A stretch of DNA of 64,000 nucleotides from Antitrichia curtipendula (Eukaryota > Streptophyta > Bryopsida > Hypnales > Leucodontaceae). This document shows positions 38,881 through 51,571 of this stretch, piece by piece (the stretch's first letter is position 1; each line of letters begins with the position of its first letter). A model generated the notes under the pieces. The model had not been told where the DNA came from, ran no database searches, and worked only from the letters and a program-made list of their open reading frames with translations. A program made the position numbers and the translations under genes. The stretch covers positions 11,408,001 through 11,472,000 of the forward strand of contig OX579641.1 in NCBI GenBank assembly GCA_951230915.1. Reading direction: 5' to 3'.

Positions 38881-41392
38881 GAGGGCAATGTGCAAAAGCA
38901 ACATCAAGACGGCTAAATCTTGACATGCTTTTAGCAGGCAAACTTTGTACATCTTTTAATTTCATAGTAATGTGAAGCGGTTTGTTATCTATTGTTCCCT
39001 ATTAATAAGTGATGTACACTACAATTGGAGAGTTTTGCTAGAATTCTTGTTATGAGCAAGGTGAGGCCATGTATGTTAATAATGAGTGTTGTGGAATTTT
39101 GACGTTTAGAAACAAAGAAGCAAGTGGGACCTTCAAAAAAAGTATGTGTACAACGAACAAGTCAATGTAGTGTCTCTTCATATGTGTAAGCATGTAGTGA
39201 ATGTGTGTGTCGAGGACTTGAAGTTGAAGAGGGTGCAAGATGAATTTCTAGGAAAAAAGACGCAGTAAGGATGGAATGGTTGTAGAGAATGTTTATAAAT
39301 TGTGGTAGACAATTAGAATTTGCATACGAAAGGAAGAAAAGTGTACATCAACATCGTATGTTAAAGTTGTTCTATTTACAAAATTCATGGACGTTAGTAT
39401 GATGGCATGTTGGATAGTATTGCAAGTAGGACACGGTTTGGTAAGATAGCTAGTCGCAGAGGAAGAAGAAGGAATCTTAAATTTAGTGCAAAGTATGTAC
39501 AATTGTAGGTTTGTTTGTTGAATACTTTGATGTGGTAGCATTTGCATATAGAAGCATAGATTTAGTTTGTAGAGTACTTGGATGTAGGGAAATCTGCATG
39601 TTGGAATTGAGGAATTACAAAGCCCAATGGCGGCAATTAAGGGGAATTCTTGTTTCATGTCATATTACAGAAGTGAGTGCTACTTCTTCACATGCAAATG
39701 AGTATGCAAAGAATAGAATAGGGAACTAGAGGAAGAATGCTTTGACATGTAGTGTTCAAAATACATAAGTGTAGACTGTTGAGGTAGATAAAGGTATCTA
39801 AAATGTATATATTCATAAGACACGTACAAAGAACGCAAATGAAGCGGAATTCTATAAGTATAGGAAGGTTCAATTTCAATTTTTTGAAATTATCATTAAT
39901 TCTACCAGAAGACTCTCACAATATGTGCTTACTAGAAGATGGAGTTGTAGTATACAACTAAAAAAACAGTCAAGGACAAAAGCGCTGACAGAAATGCAAG
40001 AACGTGTTCCTAGTCATGTAATTTATAAGCACAACAAGAGGCCTTGGGAAAAGAAACGTAGCTTTCAAAGACAACATAGGAACTTCTCGCGATCTTACAG
40101 CTATCATTTGTGAAAATGTCGACGTACACAATGAAAAGAGGACCGACAAGAATGAAAGTAGTTAACATGTGTACAAAATTCAAACCTCATCTACAAAGAC
40201 CAAAATAATCGTCCACGACGTCTTCCATGTAGAATTACAATCACAAATTTCTTTTTGGAGTGCCATATTAAATCTCCCCTATTCGGTCTAATAAGCTTTG
40301 TGTTTGAAAAACAATAATGGAAAACAGGAAAACATAGGAACCGATGACATGTTAGAGAGAACATAATATGTTTACTCTAACATGATTGTCAATACAAAAT
40401 GTAAAATTGGATGCCACAACAAATGACAATTGTTGCTCTAACCCAAAAACATTGGAAAAACACATGGAATTCAATGAGCTTTTCTTCTAGTGTTGACAAC
40501 AATCATTCACACAAATAAATAAATAAACTCAATGCACAACTTCATTCTCAAATAATAATAAAATAATGTTATATTTCTATAAGAACCTCCAAAAAACAAA
40601 AAATTAAATTAAAATTTGCCTCATGTGCTTATAGGATTTTTAGATATAGATGGGTGAAATATTCAAGTGGTTTGAATCCCTACATAAATTTGAGGCTTTA
40701 GAACATCTCCACTTCAACATTGTAAGTGCTTGACTTACAAACAAATTAGATGAAAAGTGCTTCGGGCCCATCTAAAAATCCCATCCTATTGTGCCAAAAA
40801 TACACACCAAATCTAATCTTAGTTGGATTTTACTCCATTTCACTTATACATAATCAATTCACTATTTTCATAACTCATTTGGGAAGCCTGCCAAATCATG
40901 TAGATATGAAATTATGGTGAGTTGATTTGATCATATTGGGCTGGTGATGTCCTTAAAATCATTTACAAATTACAAATTCAGTTAACTGGCATCTAAAAGA
41001 GTAATTATGCCATAATCCTATAGTAGTTATGATGGTTGGAACATGAAGTTTTAAAGAAACATCCCAAATTTTAACAACCCCTACTCTAGTTGCATGTTAG
41101 TTGTTAGCAGTTTAGCATAGATCATGCGGGCATTATCTTCCCAATATTACATGCACATCCAATCTCTTTTATCCTAGTGCCCTATGTATAAATATAAATA
41201 TGAAGTAAAAATTATAGTACTATATATATAATACCATAGTTTTTGCCTCATTAGTTCACGTCATTTGTAAAGTGATCTTTTCAACAACCATTGATATTAA
41301 GTTGAAATCAAGAAATCTTGAGGGTTTGGACATTGCAAACAAGAATGTGAACAAAAATAAAGGGATTTTTTGTAATAAAAAATGACATGGGA
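38881..41392. other. AT-rich DNA, possibly the rest of the CACTA element
   Basis: No domain is recognised. A basic open stretch at 39925-40113 and others nearby could be remnants of a second CACTA gene, but I see no motif that shows it. Confidence 0.3.
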
Positions 41393-41505
41393 CATACTAC
41401 TAGAAAATTTAGTTTTCTATTGATTTAGTTTATTTTTCTATTGATTTGGACAGTAATTTGTTGATTTGGAGAAAAATCAACCAAAAAGTGAACCAAATCA
41501 ATGTG
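41393..41505 (+). mobile_element. Possible CACTA element terminus
   Basis: CATACTACTAGAAAATTTAG (41393-41412) is close to the CACTACTAGAAAA end of plant CACTA elements. It is followed by subterminal repeats of TTGATTTGG at 41420, 41441 and 41461, and an inverted copy at 41493-41501. Short subterminal repeats are typical of CACTA elements. The first bases deviate from CACTA and no partner end was found, so this is tentative. Confidence 0.3.
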
Positions 41506-41509
41506 ACCA

Positions 41510-42528
41510 AATAAATAAAAAACTTAATTTTTTTAATACATCATAATATTCTTAACATGGCTCTTCACAACCCTTCATGGATGCCTAGCTTGCAACATAG
41601 GTTAAGAACCCATCCATTCAGTGCACAAATATCTCATTATAAATCATATTTTTATTGCGGGATTTATAGTTCGTCAGCTTCTTATAAAGGACCTTTACAA
41701 AAAATTAAGTATGTTATAATGTGCACAAGGTGTTACGATCACCCCATTAAAAACTTGCACATTTAAAAAAGGCTTGTTGAAAGAAAAAAAAACTAAACTT
41801 TGATAAATATTTATTTACCATTTTGCAAGGTAAAAATTGCTAGCTATTGGTGGCAAAATTGGCCGGCCACACAAATTGGCTCCATTGGGTCTCCTACCAA
41901 GGATAGAAAGAGCCCGTCCCCCCTCCAAATCCAACTTTCCAAACCATATGACAACATTCATGCTAAGTGGATTGATTGAGCAAACTCAAGGTGTTAGCTG
42001 CGGTTTCTTGTGGTGCAATTGGCTTGCAATGGCACTTAACTTCAATGGCGGGTCTATTTAGTAAAGATGAATGGAGGAACAACGATCGCACCCTTTGAGT
42101 GGCATTGTTATAGGAGCCCACAATTGCAAATTTGGTGAGCTCAGTTGGCCGTGAATGGCTCGCGATGCTCTATAGGAGGCAATCCATTCTTGATCACCCC
42201 CATTCTGCTAATGTAAATTGCTCTATTTTCGTGCATGAAGAGATGAATAGTGATCAATTATGGCCTAATCTTCGGCATGAGTTGTAGAGCATTTTGGTGG
42301 TTATAAGACTTTCAATATTGCAACCAACCCTTGATTGGAAATAGGCAGGTTTATATGATCAATATGGATCAAACAGAATCCTCATCTAAAAATTCACAGT
42401 AATTCACAGTAATTTCTCATATTATGAGAAATAAAATCCAATAAATTATGGAAGCATTCCAAACTCTATTTCTACACATAGGAAAATTTTCCCTTTGAAG
42501 AAACCACCCTATAGATATGTATCATTGC
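41510..42528. other. Intergenic DNA without a supported gene
   Basis: No domain-bearing reading frame or repeat ends were recognised. Confidence 0.4.
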
Positions 42529-43456
42529 TTAACCTCTAAAGTCCCATTGTTCTCTTGGGGGACAAAATGGATTTCGGGTAGGCTCTTATAGTCTCAATAT
42601 TTGTTTTGATTTTCTGAATTTTTTTAATAAAGATAGGAAAACACATAAAAGCTTTCCAAAAATATAACTTTTATATCAATTGAAGCCCGGGAGCAAAAGA
42701 TATGGCACAAAAGTCCAATTTTTAGTTCAACATGTAAAAAAAGCTTAAAAAAAGTTTCATGTAAAAAATAAAAATGGAAATAATAGATTATAGATTACAT
42801 TTTTGGGTACATGGGAAGCTTTTATTTATTCCATTTGGATTTGTTATGTGAAAGTTATGGACAATCTTGTTTTTCAAGCAATTAGAGCATCTTCTTGAAA
42901 AATAACTTGAAGGATTCATTTCTGACCTCAAATTTCACAATTTTTCAAAAAAAACTTTCACAAGGTTAAGACCTCTTGCTAGAACAATCTCATCACTGAA
43001 ATTAGTGTTTTTCATTTCCATCTTAGAGCTATTCACAATTTAGATTTTCCTTCAATTTTGAACCTATTTCTCTTTAACAGTTTTTTAGTGAGTGAAAACT
43101 AAGTGTGTGTTTTTTTAATTTTTTTTCCTAGACCTTCAACTCCATTCTTTATCATATAAAATTTGAAATTCAAAATCATTAGAGCAAAAATTACAAGTGA
43201 TGAAGGTTCAAAGCCCAAAAATGTAGTTGAGCAAGGTGCAAACCCCCCTGTTCCTTCACTTAAATGCAAATATCTAGCAATCTGCACGGCCAAAGTTTGT
43301 GAAATTTCTTCCACACATTCTTATACTGGTCTAGTACTAGATCCTATGCTTAGATATGCCAAAAAGAACCTTTTAAATTTTATTTTCTCTTTGCTATAGA
43401 AATGACAGTTTTGAGTGGTTTTTGGTGGAAAAGAGGCCTTGGGATTTAGGGGTTAA
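42529..43456 (-). mobile_element. TTAA-flanked element G
   Basis: The 928-bp element has ends TTAACCTCTAAAGTCCC and GATTTAGGGGTTAA. Its interior is shared with elements B and I, including GAGCAAAAG, GTTATGGACAATCTTGTTTTT and TACTGGTCTAGTACTAGATC. It contains no transposase. The TTTTC microsatellite begins 50 bp after its right end. Confidence 0.8.
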
Positions 43457-43505
43457 GTGATCCGAAACAGGTTGCCTCCCGTAATTCTGTTTTTAATTCC
43501 ATGAT

Positions 43506-43989
43506 TTTTCTTTTCTTTTCTTTTCTTTTCTTTTCTTTTCTTTTCTTTTCTTTTCTTTTCTTTTCTTTTCTTTTCTTTTCTTTTCTTTTCTTTTCTTTTC
43601 TTTTCTTTTCTTTTCTTTTCTTTTCTTTTCTTTTCTTTTCTTTTCTTTTCTTTTCTTTTCTTTTCTTTTCTTTTCTTTTCTTTTCTTTTCTTTTCTTTTC
43701 TTTTCTTTTCTTTTCTTTTCTTTTCTTTTCTTTTCTTTTCTTTTCTTTTCTTTTCTTTTCTTTTCTTTTCTTTTCTTTTCTTTTCTTTTCTTTTCTTTTC
43801 TTTTCTTTTCTTTTCTTTTCTTTTCTTTTCTTTTCTTTTCTTTTCTTTTCTTTTCTTTTCTTTTCTTTTCTTTTCTTTTCTTTTCTTTTCTTTTCTTTTC
43901 TTTTCTTTTCTTTTCTTTTCTTTTCTTTTCTTTTCTTTTCTTTTCTTTTCTTTTCTTTTCTTTTCTTTTCTTTTCTTTTCTTTTCTTTT
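43506..43989 (+). repeat. Pure (TTTTC)n microsatellite, about 97 copies
   Basis: The 484 bp are an uninterrupted pentanucleotide repeat of TTTTC (GAAAA on the other strand). All three frames of the minus strand are open only because the repeat lacks stop codons, so no protein should be called. A run this long and pure suggests recent expansion, or an assembly that sets its length. Confidence 0.98.
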
Positions 43990-45131
43990 GCAAAGAAGAG
44001 GCTCCACCACAAGCACATTGGCTGAGTATGACCTGACTAAGCTCAAGTTAGGGTGGGACAGGCAAGCCAAGTAGATGTAATGAATGGACAAGCTTAGGAC
44101 CAGTCAGAGGTTGTCCTCTGCAATTTTCTCCAGCAGATTGTGCAAGCAAACTGACAGAAGCCAATTCTCATTTCATTCTGTGACGTGGATCCCCTCGGTA
44201 CACTGGCCAAATGGAAGATGTGCACCAAGTTTCCTCCCAAAGCCTCTCCCTCCTCTCCCTCTCCCTCTCCCTCTCCCTCAACTTAACGTAAGCTTCAGCT
44301 TTGCATGGCCGCGTTTGTCATGCAGCACATTCCATTATGAAAAAGTTGGAAAGAGCAGGTTTCAGTTTTTTTGGGCCACCCTAAAGTAAAGCTTACCCTG
44401 TCTGGTCATAAGTTACGTTAAGCTTAACGTATGGGTTTTTGTTTTTTGTTTTTTTTGTTTTGGGATTGTCACTTAGAATCAACTGACATGGTCTTTGAAC
44501 ATTGACTTTGCATGTGTCAGTCAGTGGCATACAATCGGAATTGAATGATCTTATAGAGAGCCTCTGTCACACAGTCGTTTCATTCCTGAGCTCAATGTTG
44601 TTCTCTCATGCAGTGCACATGCTCGTAGCTATCTTACACAGGGGTGCAGCTAAGCTACGCTTAGACAGTATCAGAGTAATCAGACCCCAGCAAAACAGAT
44701 GGAAGCTTTTTACAGCCAGTAGAAGGCTTAGCTTCTTCAAGAATAAGGGTAAGGGCCAATTGGCAGGAGCATCCCCTGGCGGGCTCGCAGTGTCCTTCCC
44801 TGGCATGTTCTCCAACATTGGAAGCATGCATTATTATATGATATCTCTACCTTACTTTCCGCACACCATGTTCTTATTTGGGCTTTTTTTGTAATCAAAG
44901 GAAACAGGATTTCGTTGCCAACAATACAATAAGGTAGTAGGCCCATACGTCGCACACCTAAGAGCTGGAACTGAATTTCGGGGAGGTGAAGCTTCTTGGA
45001 ATATTTTTTCAGTCTATTTTCCTTGAAAGACAAGAGGAATAGGCATCTAACCCAAGTCGTTTCATATTTTTTGGAGCTTTGTAGAATTAGTTAGGAAACT
45101 TTGAAGTTGAAATGACACAGGGATTCAAAAA
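43990..45131. other. GC-richer intergenic DNA
   Basis: It contains a (CTCCCT)n run at 44247-44279 and an 18-bp perfect palindrome at 44414-44431 (TACGTTAAGCTTAACGTA). No gene is supported. Confidence 0.5.
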
Positions 45132-45527
45132 CCGCCCACCTCCTAAAATGAACACTATTTGTACATTGTTGAAGGCTATGAAAAAGCAACATGTATAAAT
45201 AATGTACCAGGGCTCTTTTTTTTTTTCCTTTTTTATGAAGTGCCAAGGTGGCAATATAAAATATTATATTAGTGCTCCAAATTTCAGCATTCATCCAAAT
45301 ATTGGATAGGAAATATCACATTTGCACATACCACATGTCTCTAATTCTGTTTTCATCCACAATCTGGCAATTTCATCCTAGATTTTATTGTAATTCAAAG
45401 TTTTCTGGCGAAAAACAATTCAATTTTTGCCATTTCTTAGCCAAATTATTTTTTTCTGGTGCAGTCTGGCACTAGAAAGCCACAAAAAAAAAAAAGCCCA
45501 GTAATGTACATTTCAGGAGGTGGGCGG
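45132..45527. mobile_element. 396-bp MITE-like element
   Basis: The left end CCGCCCACCTCCTAAAATG and the right end, which reads CCGCCCACCTCCTGAAATG on the other strand, form an inverted repeat of about 23 bp with two mismatches. The interior is AT-rich and noncoding, with homopolymer runs. A flanking duplication could not be identified, so the superfamily is not assigned. Confidence 0.65.
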
Positions 45528-46914
45528 CTTTAGAGCATGTGTGCTTTTAGAACCTTCTACCTTACAACCAGATCAACCAGCCACATGTGGCCTGGGCAGA
45601 CAAGATACTCCCCTCCGCACACCATGTTGATCACTTACTGTTGGGCACATGGTTTTATTTGTTTTGGAACCAGAATGAAACCGAACTCATTGCAAACCGC
45701 AGGGCAAAAATAAAGCTTAACAACATAAGTTAAGCTTATCTTACAAGCCCGCCAGCCCCAAGTGGCCTGGCCGGCGGGGGGAGAACCAAGACAACCACAC
45801 CAGAGACCACAAAGGACTGGTGGACAGATTACAAGGAGGGCCTGTATCTCAATGCAATCTAGAGACAAATCTTTTGGGGAGGAACTAGGAAGAGACTGGT
45901 TGTCATATCCAGAACCAAAAAAAACAGAGCTAGGGGTAGATAGAACTTCAGGCCGGGGAGCAGAGAGCAACTGGAGGCACTTGTGATCTCAAAGATTTTG
46001 TTTTCGGCATGAGTTTTTGAAACTTTTTGTGGAGATTGGGTGTTTCAAGAGCTTCGCAGGTGTGTAATTTATTTTTAAATCCAGTTCACGGTCGACAAGT
46101 TATGACCATTTTTTGAAAAAGGGGGGGGGGGGGGGGAGAGGGGGCATGCCTGAATGTCATTGACTTTCACCAGGGGTGCTGAAATTGGCAAAGATCGCTG
46201 CAGAAAGGGGGCAGCAGGTGCATATTCAGAATTTCAGACTTATGGCAGGGGGCCAGCCACTGGTGGGCAATTGCTAGATACGAGGCATGGGATACCATAC
46301 ATAAATTGCAAGTTCAATTTAAACCAATAAAGAAAAATTGCCTAACCTTATTGCTAATTCTAGGACCAGACAGCTGAATCTAAGGTAAAACAGCCCATTG
46401 TGGTCAGAATTTGGAGTCTGGCTTCATGCCAATGCTGAAATTTTTCAAATTTTTTCCCACACAAAGATAAACTTGAGAAATAGTGAGAGCAATTCAAAAT
46501 TTATTTTTCAGACAAAGTGGGAATTAGATATATATTTCTGAAGTGATCTTCCCACAATCATTTCTAATGTGAAATGCCGTGAAAAGGCACTTCTTACAAT
46601 GATTTACACTGAAAAAGTAGGATGTTCCTAATGAGGCCACTAATCACTCCGTAGGTGTCAAGTTACATATTGATTGTGGTCTGGTAAAACCATCATGGGG
46701 TTATGAGGTGTCCACTATGAGTCATCTAACCGCGATGGGTTGGTTTACCTTACAAATAGTTATAAAGATGGTTTGCCCAAAACCTATAAAATTCATTGAG
46801 TCCAATACCAATCCATCATTTGACAATCTTCCATTTGGAAACCCTTTCGATGGTGTAGCAAAGGTATTACTTCATTGACATTTAGAGAGGATGATGTGTG
46901 CAGAAGTTGATTTT
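45528..46914. other. Intergenic DNA with a poly-G run
   Basis: A run of 16 G lies at 46121-46136, followed by GAGAGGGGG. AAGCTTAAC-type words recur near 45710-45740. No gene is supported. Confidence 0.4.
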
Positions 46915-47460
46915 ACAATAAAATCCATGGTCCATCATGAATCCTCAAAGGATATGGGATAATTTGAAGATGAGAGTTTGAATGCTCACTGTCAAAATGC
47001 AGGAATTGTATTCAAAGTATAATTTCAGGACTCATTTGGGCTAGTAGAATAACTTTTTACAAGAAACTTTGAACTAAAGAAGGTTAGAAAATCAATCCAA
47101 CTTTTGTCTCCAAAAATCCGTTTGAGATTTTGATTCTCAAAATAAATTTGTGGACAAAATTCTGAAAAGATGTTTACAAATGTCACTTCCAACCCCTACT
47201 TGAACTTTGTCCATAACTTTTGATTGGAGGCTCGAATTTTTTAAAGGTTCTTTGGAGATGAAATTTAGCTTGATTTTACACATTAACTTAGTTCAAACTT
47301 TTCTAAGAAAAGTTTTTCTATTACGCCTAAATGAGTTCTAAATTTCTACTTTGAATACATTTCTTGCTTTTGAATTGAGCTCGTACTAATCCTAATTTGC
47401 ATATCCCACATGGATTGTTTTACCTCCTACACCCCACTTGTGTAAATAGATTTTTTTCTC
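46915..47460 (+). repeat. Dispersed repeat R2, copy 2, uninterrupted
   Basis: It matches 24025-24186 plus 25152-25545 without the TTAA element found there. The junction equivalent to the insertion site is about 47088-47096 (GAAAATCAATCC). It serves as the empty-site reference for element E. Confidence 0.75.
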
Positions 47461-49842
47461 ATTTCCTAGAATCCAACAAGTAGCTTTTGAAGCTATGAGA
47501 AAGACTCGTGCACAAGGTGAGATAGAGAATCTAGGTTATGTGAACAATAATGTTAGATGGATCGACAAATCCTATGTCAATGGACTAGCTCTTGTAACAA
47601 GCATAATTCCTCATTCATATGGAATATTTTTGATGATCGCCACCGTTGAAATGAAAAAAAACTTATTTAACTTTCTTATAAGAAAAAAGATCAAGAAAAT
47701 CGCACAAATTTTGAAAAAATGCCACCGTTGACAAGATTGATGAAAGATGTTCCATTAGGGAGTACTTTGTATGTACGATGAAATCAAAATGTTGAAATTG
47801 GAATGCTCAAAAGTGCTCCAAAAATTTTGATTTTTTTCCCACATATGCATATCATCATAATATTGATGTGTAATTCTTTTTCAAATCATCTTTGAGGTGT
47901 AGAAAAATAGATATAAGATTGTGAAGTTTTAAATATATCCAAAGTAGTGCTCAATGGTACTTTTGAGGCATTAAAACTAGATGAGAGGTGCTAAATTGGA
48001 TGAAAATGGTCAAATAGATGAATTTTTTGCAATAAAAAAAAGTAATTTTAGTCTTAAATTAGCATTTTTAATGATAGATTTTGCCATTTGGCAATATGTT
48101 GCCAACTAAAAATAATAGCATCAATCTCTAATGGGTAGAGATCAATTTAAAAGTGGTTGCAATTAAATTTCAATTGCACTTTCCAAATCAAATTTTTATT
48201 TGGTTTTAGAAGAAGAAAATTTGTCACTTGTAGAAAATTTCATCCTCTTTCCAGTGACACCAATTTCAAGTTAGTGGGTGCTTGATGCATTTGGAAATGA
48301 AAAAAATATTTTGAAAATGAAAAATTAGCAATTCCTTGATTTTTGCAATTGATGGGAAGGCGGCCCTTCATTTGAGGAGACTTTATAGGGCTTTGGTGGG
48401 TTTATTTTAAGACAAGTTTGCCCACGTAGGGCAACCAATCTTGATGGATTGATTTTCTCATGTTGTATATATATCCCTTTGGAAACCTTGTTGAATTTCA
48501 AGGACTTATCCAAATAAAAATACTTTGAAGTTTGAATTATTATTGCATTGTATCACATACAAACTTTACTTTCTAAAGGTACTTTTGCGGTGACATTTTT
48601 ATTGTAAGATTTTGGAATTGCAAATGAATAAGCACAAAATATTTGCACAAAATATTATGTTGCCAAAATAATCTTGGCAACTTCAAAAGCTACAATAAAC
48701 TAATCAATTAGTCTAGTTGAGTTGATTTTCTTAAAACTTGTTTGAAATTAATCAAAGTATTAGACCCTAAAACTACATACTCATAAATCACAATAAACTT
48801 TGGGTTATTATCATTAGTCAATGCAATATCTTTGTTGATTATAGGTTAATCCTCCCTCATTGAACTATCAAGAGGACTAAGAAAATGCCTTTTGTTCTAT
48901 AGATAAACCCCTTTCTTGTCAAATGTTTCTTACACAATGAGGTTTAATTGCTATAGTAACTTATGGTGATGCATGTTTTGGATTTCAAGCTAGGTGGATA
49001 GCATCTAACTAAAATAGTTCAAATTAGCATCTTAAAATTCTACATTAAGTAATAATAAAAGCTTCCCAATTTTAAGAATTCCCTCAAAATGCAAGTACCC
49101 TCCTTTCAACCTAGAAAGTGAGGGTCACGTACAATGGTACTGTGGTTTGTGGGACTTCTTCACAAACTTTGATTAATCATCACACACACACACATCCCAA
49201 GTTCCTAATACAATCACTACCCCATAAAAGCAACTTCATTTATAGCCTCTAGCCTCTTGTCCCACTTGTTTGTGTGCTCTCAAAATAAATACCACTAGAT
49301 AAGTTGGTTGAAAAAGTTCTTTTATTCTCTACAATACTCCATAGTGTTCTAAAGAACTTAGCTACTTTGGTTGCATATTCAATGGCTTCCAAGTCTTAAA
49401 CAAATCCTTTCAAAATAATAGTTTTGAGCGTAGTTGGTGAAATCATAAATCATTCTACATAGTCCACTTTGCCCTTTGAAGTGCACAACTTGGACGCTTG
49501 CGCCTTTGATCTCAATATCTAGTTTCTTTCTTTTCTTTTCCTCTCTCTCGAAACAAACGGAATTCCGTCATCCTACTTTTGGCCCCAATTGTGTCCAAAA
49601 ATTCATCCAAATCTATTCATTTTCTGACAAAATCACTACATTAATGCCAACAAGGGGTAACATGTCAATCCTTTCGCAGTAAACACTTAAGTACCATTGA
49701 ATATGTGGAAGAGTGGTTATGAGTTGTTTATAGTATGTTCATGACTCCACTCCATGAGAGAGCGGTTTTGTAATTCCAAAGCAAATCCTTTTGGAAACTC
49801 ATAGAAATTACAATTTTAATCGTAAGTTTTATAATTCCACTT
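47461..49842. other. AT-rich intergenic DNA
   Basis: No gene, RNA or element ends were recognised. A short CA run is present at 49182-49195. Confidence 0.4.
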
Positions 49843-49968
49843 GTGTTTGATCCATGAAACAAGTCTGCGAAACATGCGCCACTCATGGAGTTGGCCCCAT
49901 GTGTTTGATCCATGAAACAAGTGCACACTCTCTGCGAAACATGCACCACTCGTGGAGTTGGCCCCAAG
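49843..49968 (+). repeat. Two-copy tandem repeat of about 60 bp
   Basis: TGTTTGATCCATGAAACAAG begins each unit at 49843 and 49902. Each then runs through CTGCGAAACATGC and GGAGTTGGCCCCA. Unit 2 has an 8-bp insertion. No function is apparent. Confidence 0.85.
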
Positions 49969-51357
49969 ATATTCGGATTGCTACTAATCAGGGTGGGAAT
50001 AGGCTTGTCTACCTTCTAGGTTCATGTTGTCTTCACTTTAGACATAAGGGCTCGTTGGTCTCAGGATTTGTTTGTCTGCTTCTGCAATTATCTGATGAGT
50101 CCATCCCTGGGATTCCATTGCGCAGATTACGTATGTACTGAAGTTACACCAGGTTTCGGTTGTAGAAGTGTTGGTGGAAGTGGAACAGTTTTTCAATTCA
50201 GGATCATCTAATTAATTGGCCACCAGGGATTGACACAAGGACTGGCTATTTTCAGAACCTGAACGGGAAGGGCATTGGTAGATTTCATTCTCTGGGATGC
50301 AATAACTTAACCTCTGTCTGGAAATTTGTATGGGGGGGTCATTTTAATACAAACTCCGTCCTGGACAGCCAGAGCTCTGTTGATATTTGGGGAGGAAGAA
50401 AAAACAAAAAAAACAAAAAAAACCCTGCAAGTATCTTGACATGAATCAGGTCAATCCAAGCGTGAAGATTTTGGAAGGTATGGGCACCTGTAATCAATTG
50501 TCACTAATGAGCATGATTAATTAACTAGTATCAAACATGTTCTTTTTATCCGATCTTATTGGCAACTCAAAGAGGATTTGACCGTACTTTAGCATGCATT
50601 ATTTGGACATGGTATGAATAAGTTATGAATTTTTATTATACTATTTCTAGGCGTAGCAAAAAACAATGTTAGTTCATAACATTGTTAACCAACACTTTGT
50701 GGGGTGGAGGAGGCTTTTGCTTCCACATATAGTTGGAGCCCCAACACGGCAACTTCTCAACCAACCAATGACTCTCTTGCAACTTTCCACTGAGCCAATG
50801 ACACGAGCATTACACCGTGTAATTTGTAGAGAATCATTAGAAGTGACTTCCTAGCCAGACAATGATTCTCTACAAATTATAACTGATGTATATAAGGAGG
50901 CATTATCCCTCCTCCAAGGGCAAATGGTTTTGGCTAGTTAACAATGTTATGTTTCTCATCCACTTTCATGTTTTGGTTGTGTACATCTTTCAGTGTTGTC
51001 AATATCTAAGTTTTTGTGAGGCTTTTGGGTTCAAATGTAGATTTTACATTTTGGACAGTGTTAATTATGAGTGTATATATCTTATGTCTCTTTTCAATGT
51101 AAACCTTTACATGTTCATTAGTAATTGAAAATTGTAAAACCTCTATTTGACAATCTTAATATTTTAATATTCCATTATTATATTTTCAATAAATAAAATC
51201 AATTCTTACCTTCAAAGTTCACACAATAGAATTGTTGCAGCAGAAAGTCACCTCAGCTAACACTGACCTGCAGCTACTAATGTCAGGAATGCTATTTTTC
51301 AGTTATTAGAATCATGTTGTTTTCTGGCGGCCCTCCAAATGCCTCATAATTTCTGTA
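49969..51357. other. Intergenic DNA without a supported gene
   Basis: Composition is mixed, with a short A-rich run at about 50398-50422. No recognisable coding domain or repeat structure was seen. Confidence 0.4.
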
Positions 51358-51571
51358 ATGTTTCACTTCAAATGCTAATATCTCTCAATTTACTCAATCA
51401 TACTTGGAGTAGTTTCTAGAAGTTCTTCTAATATGCACTTTCATCTACGAGATCATGAAGTTGGATATGAAAAAAAAAACTAATTTTTTTTTCATTTTTT
51501 TCTCTTTGCACTAGAAATGACAATTACGGAGTGTTTATTGTTAAACATAATTGTGAAACTTAAAGGGTTAA
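51358..51571 (-). mobile_element. Fragment of a TTAA-flanked element (H)
   Basis: The end GAAACTTAAAGGGTTAA and the preceding CACTAGAAATGACAATTACGGAG correspond to the left end of element C in inverse orientation. Upstream, TTCACTTCAAATGCTAATATC is the matching internal segment. The other end is not recognised, so it is a truncated or strongly diverged copy. Confidence 0.5.

Noticed and set aside
43446..44091. Open frames of 166-212 codons made of KRKEK-type repeats, and the plus-strand FFSFL frame
   Set aside because: They are translations of the (TTTTC)n microsatellite, which lacks stop codons in most frames. There is no sign of a gene.
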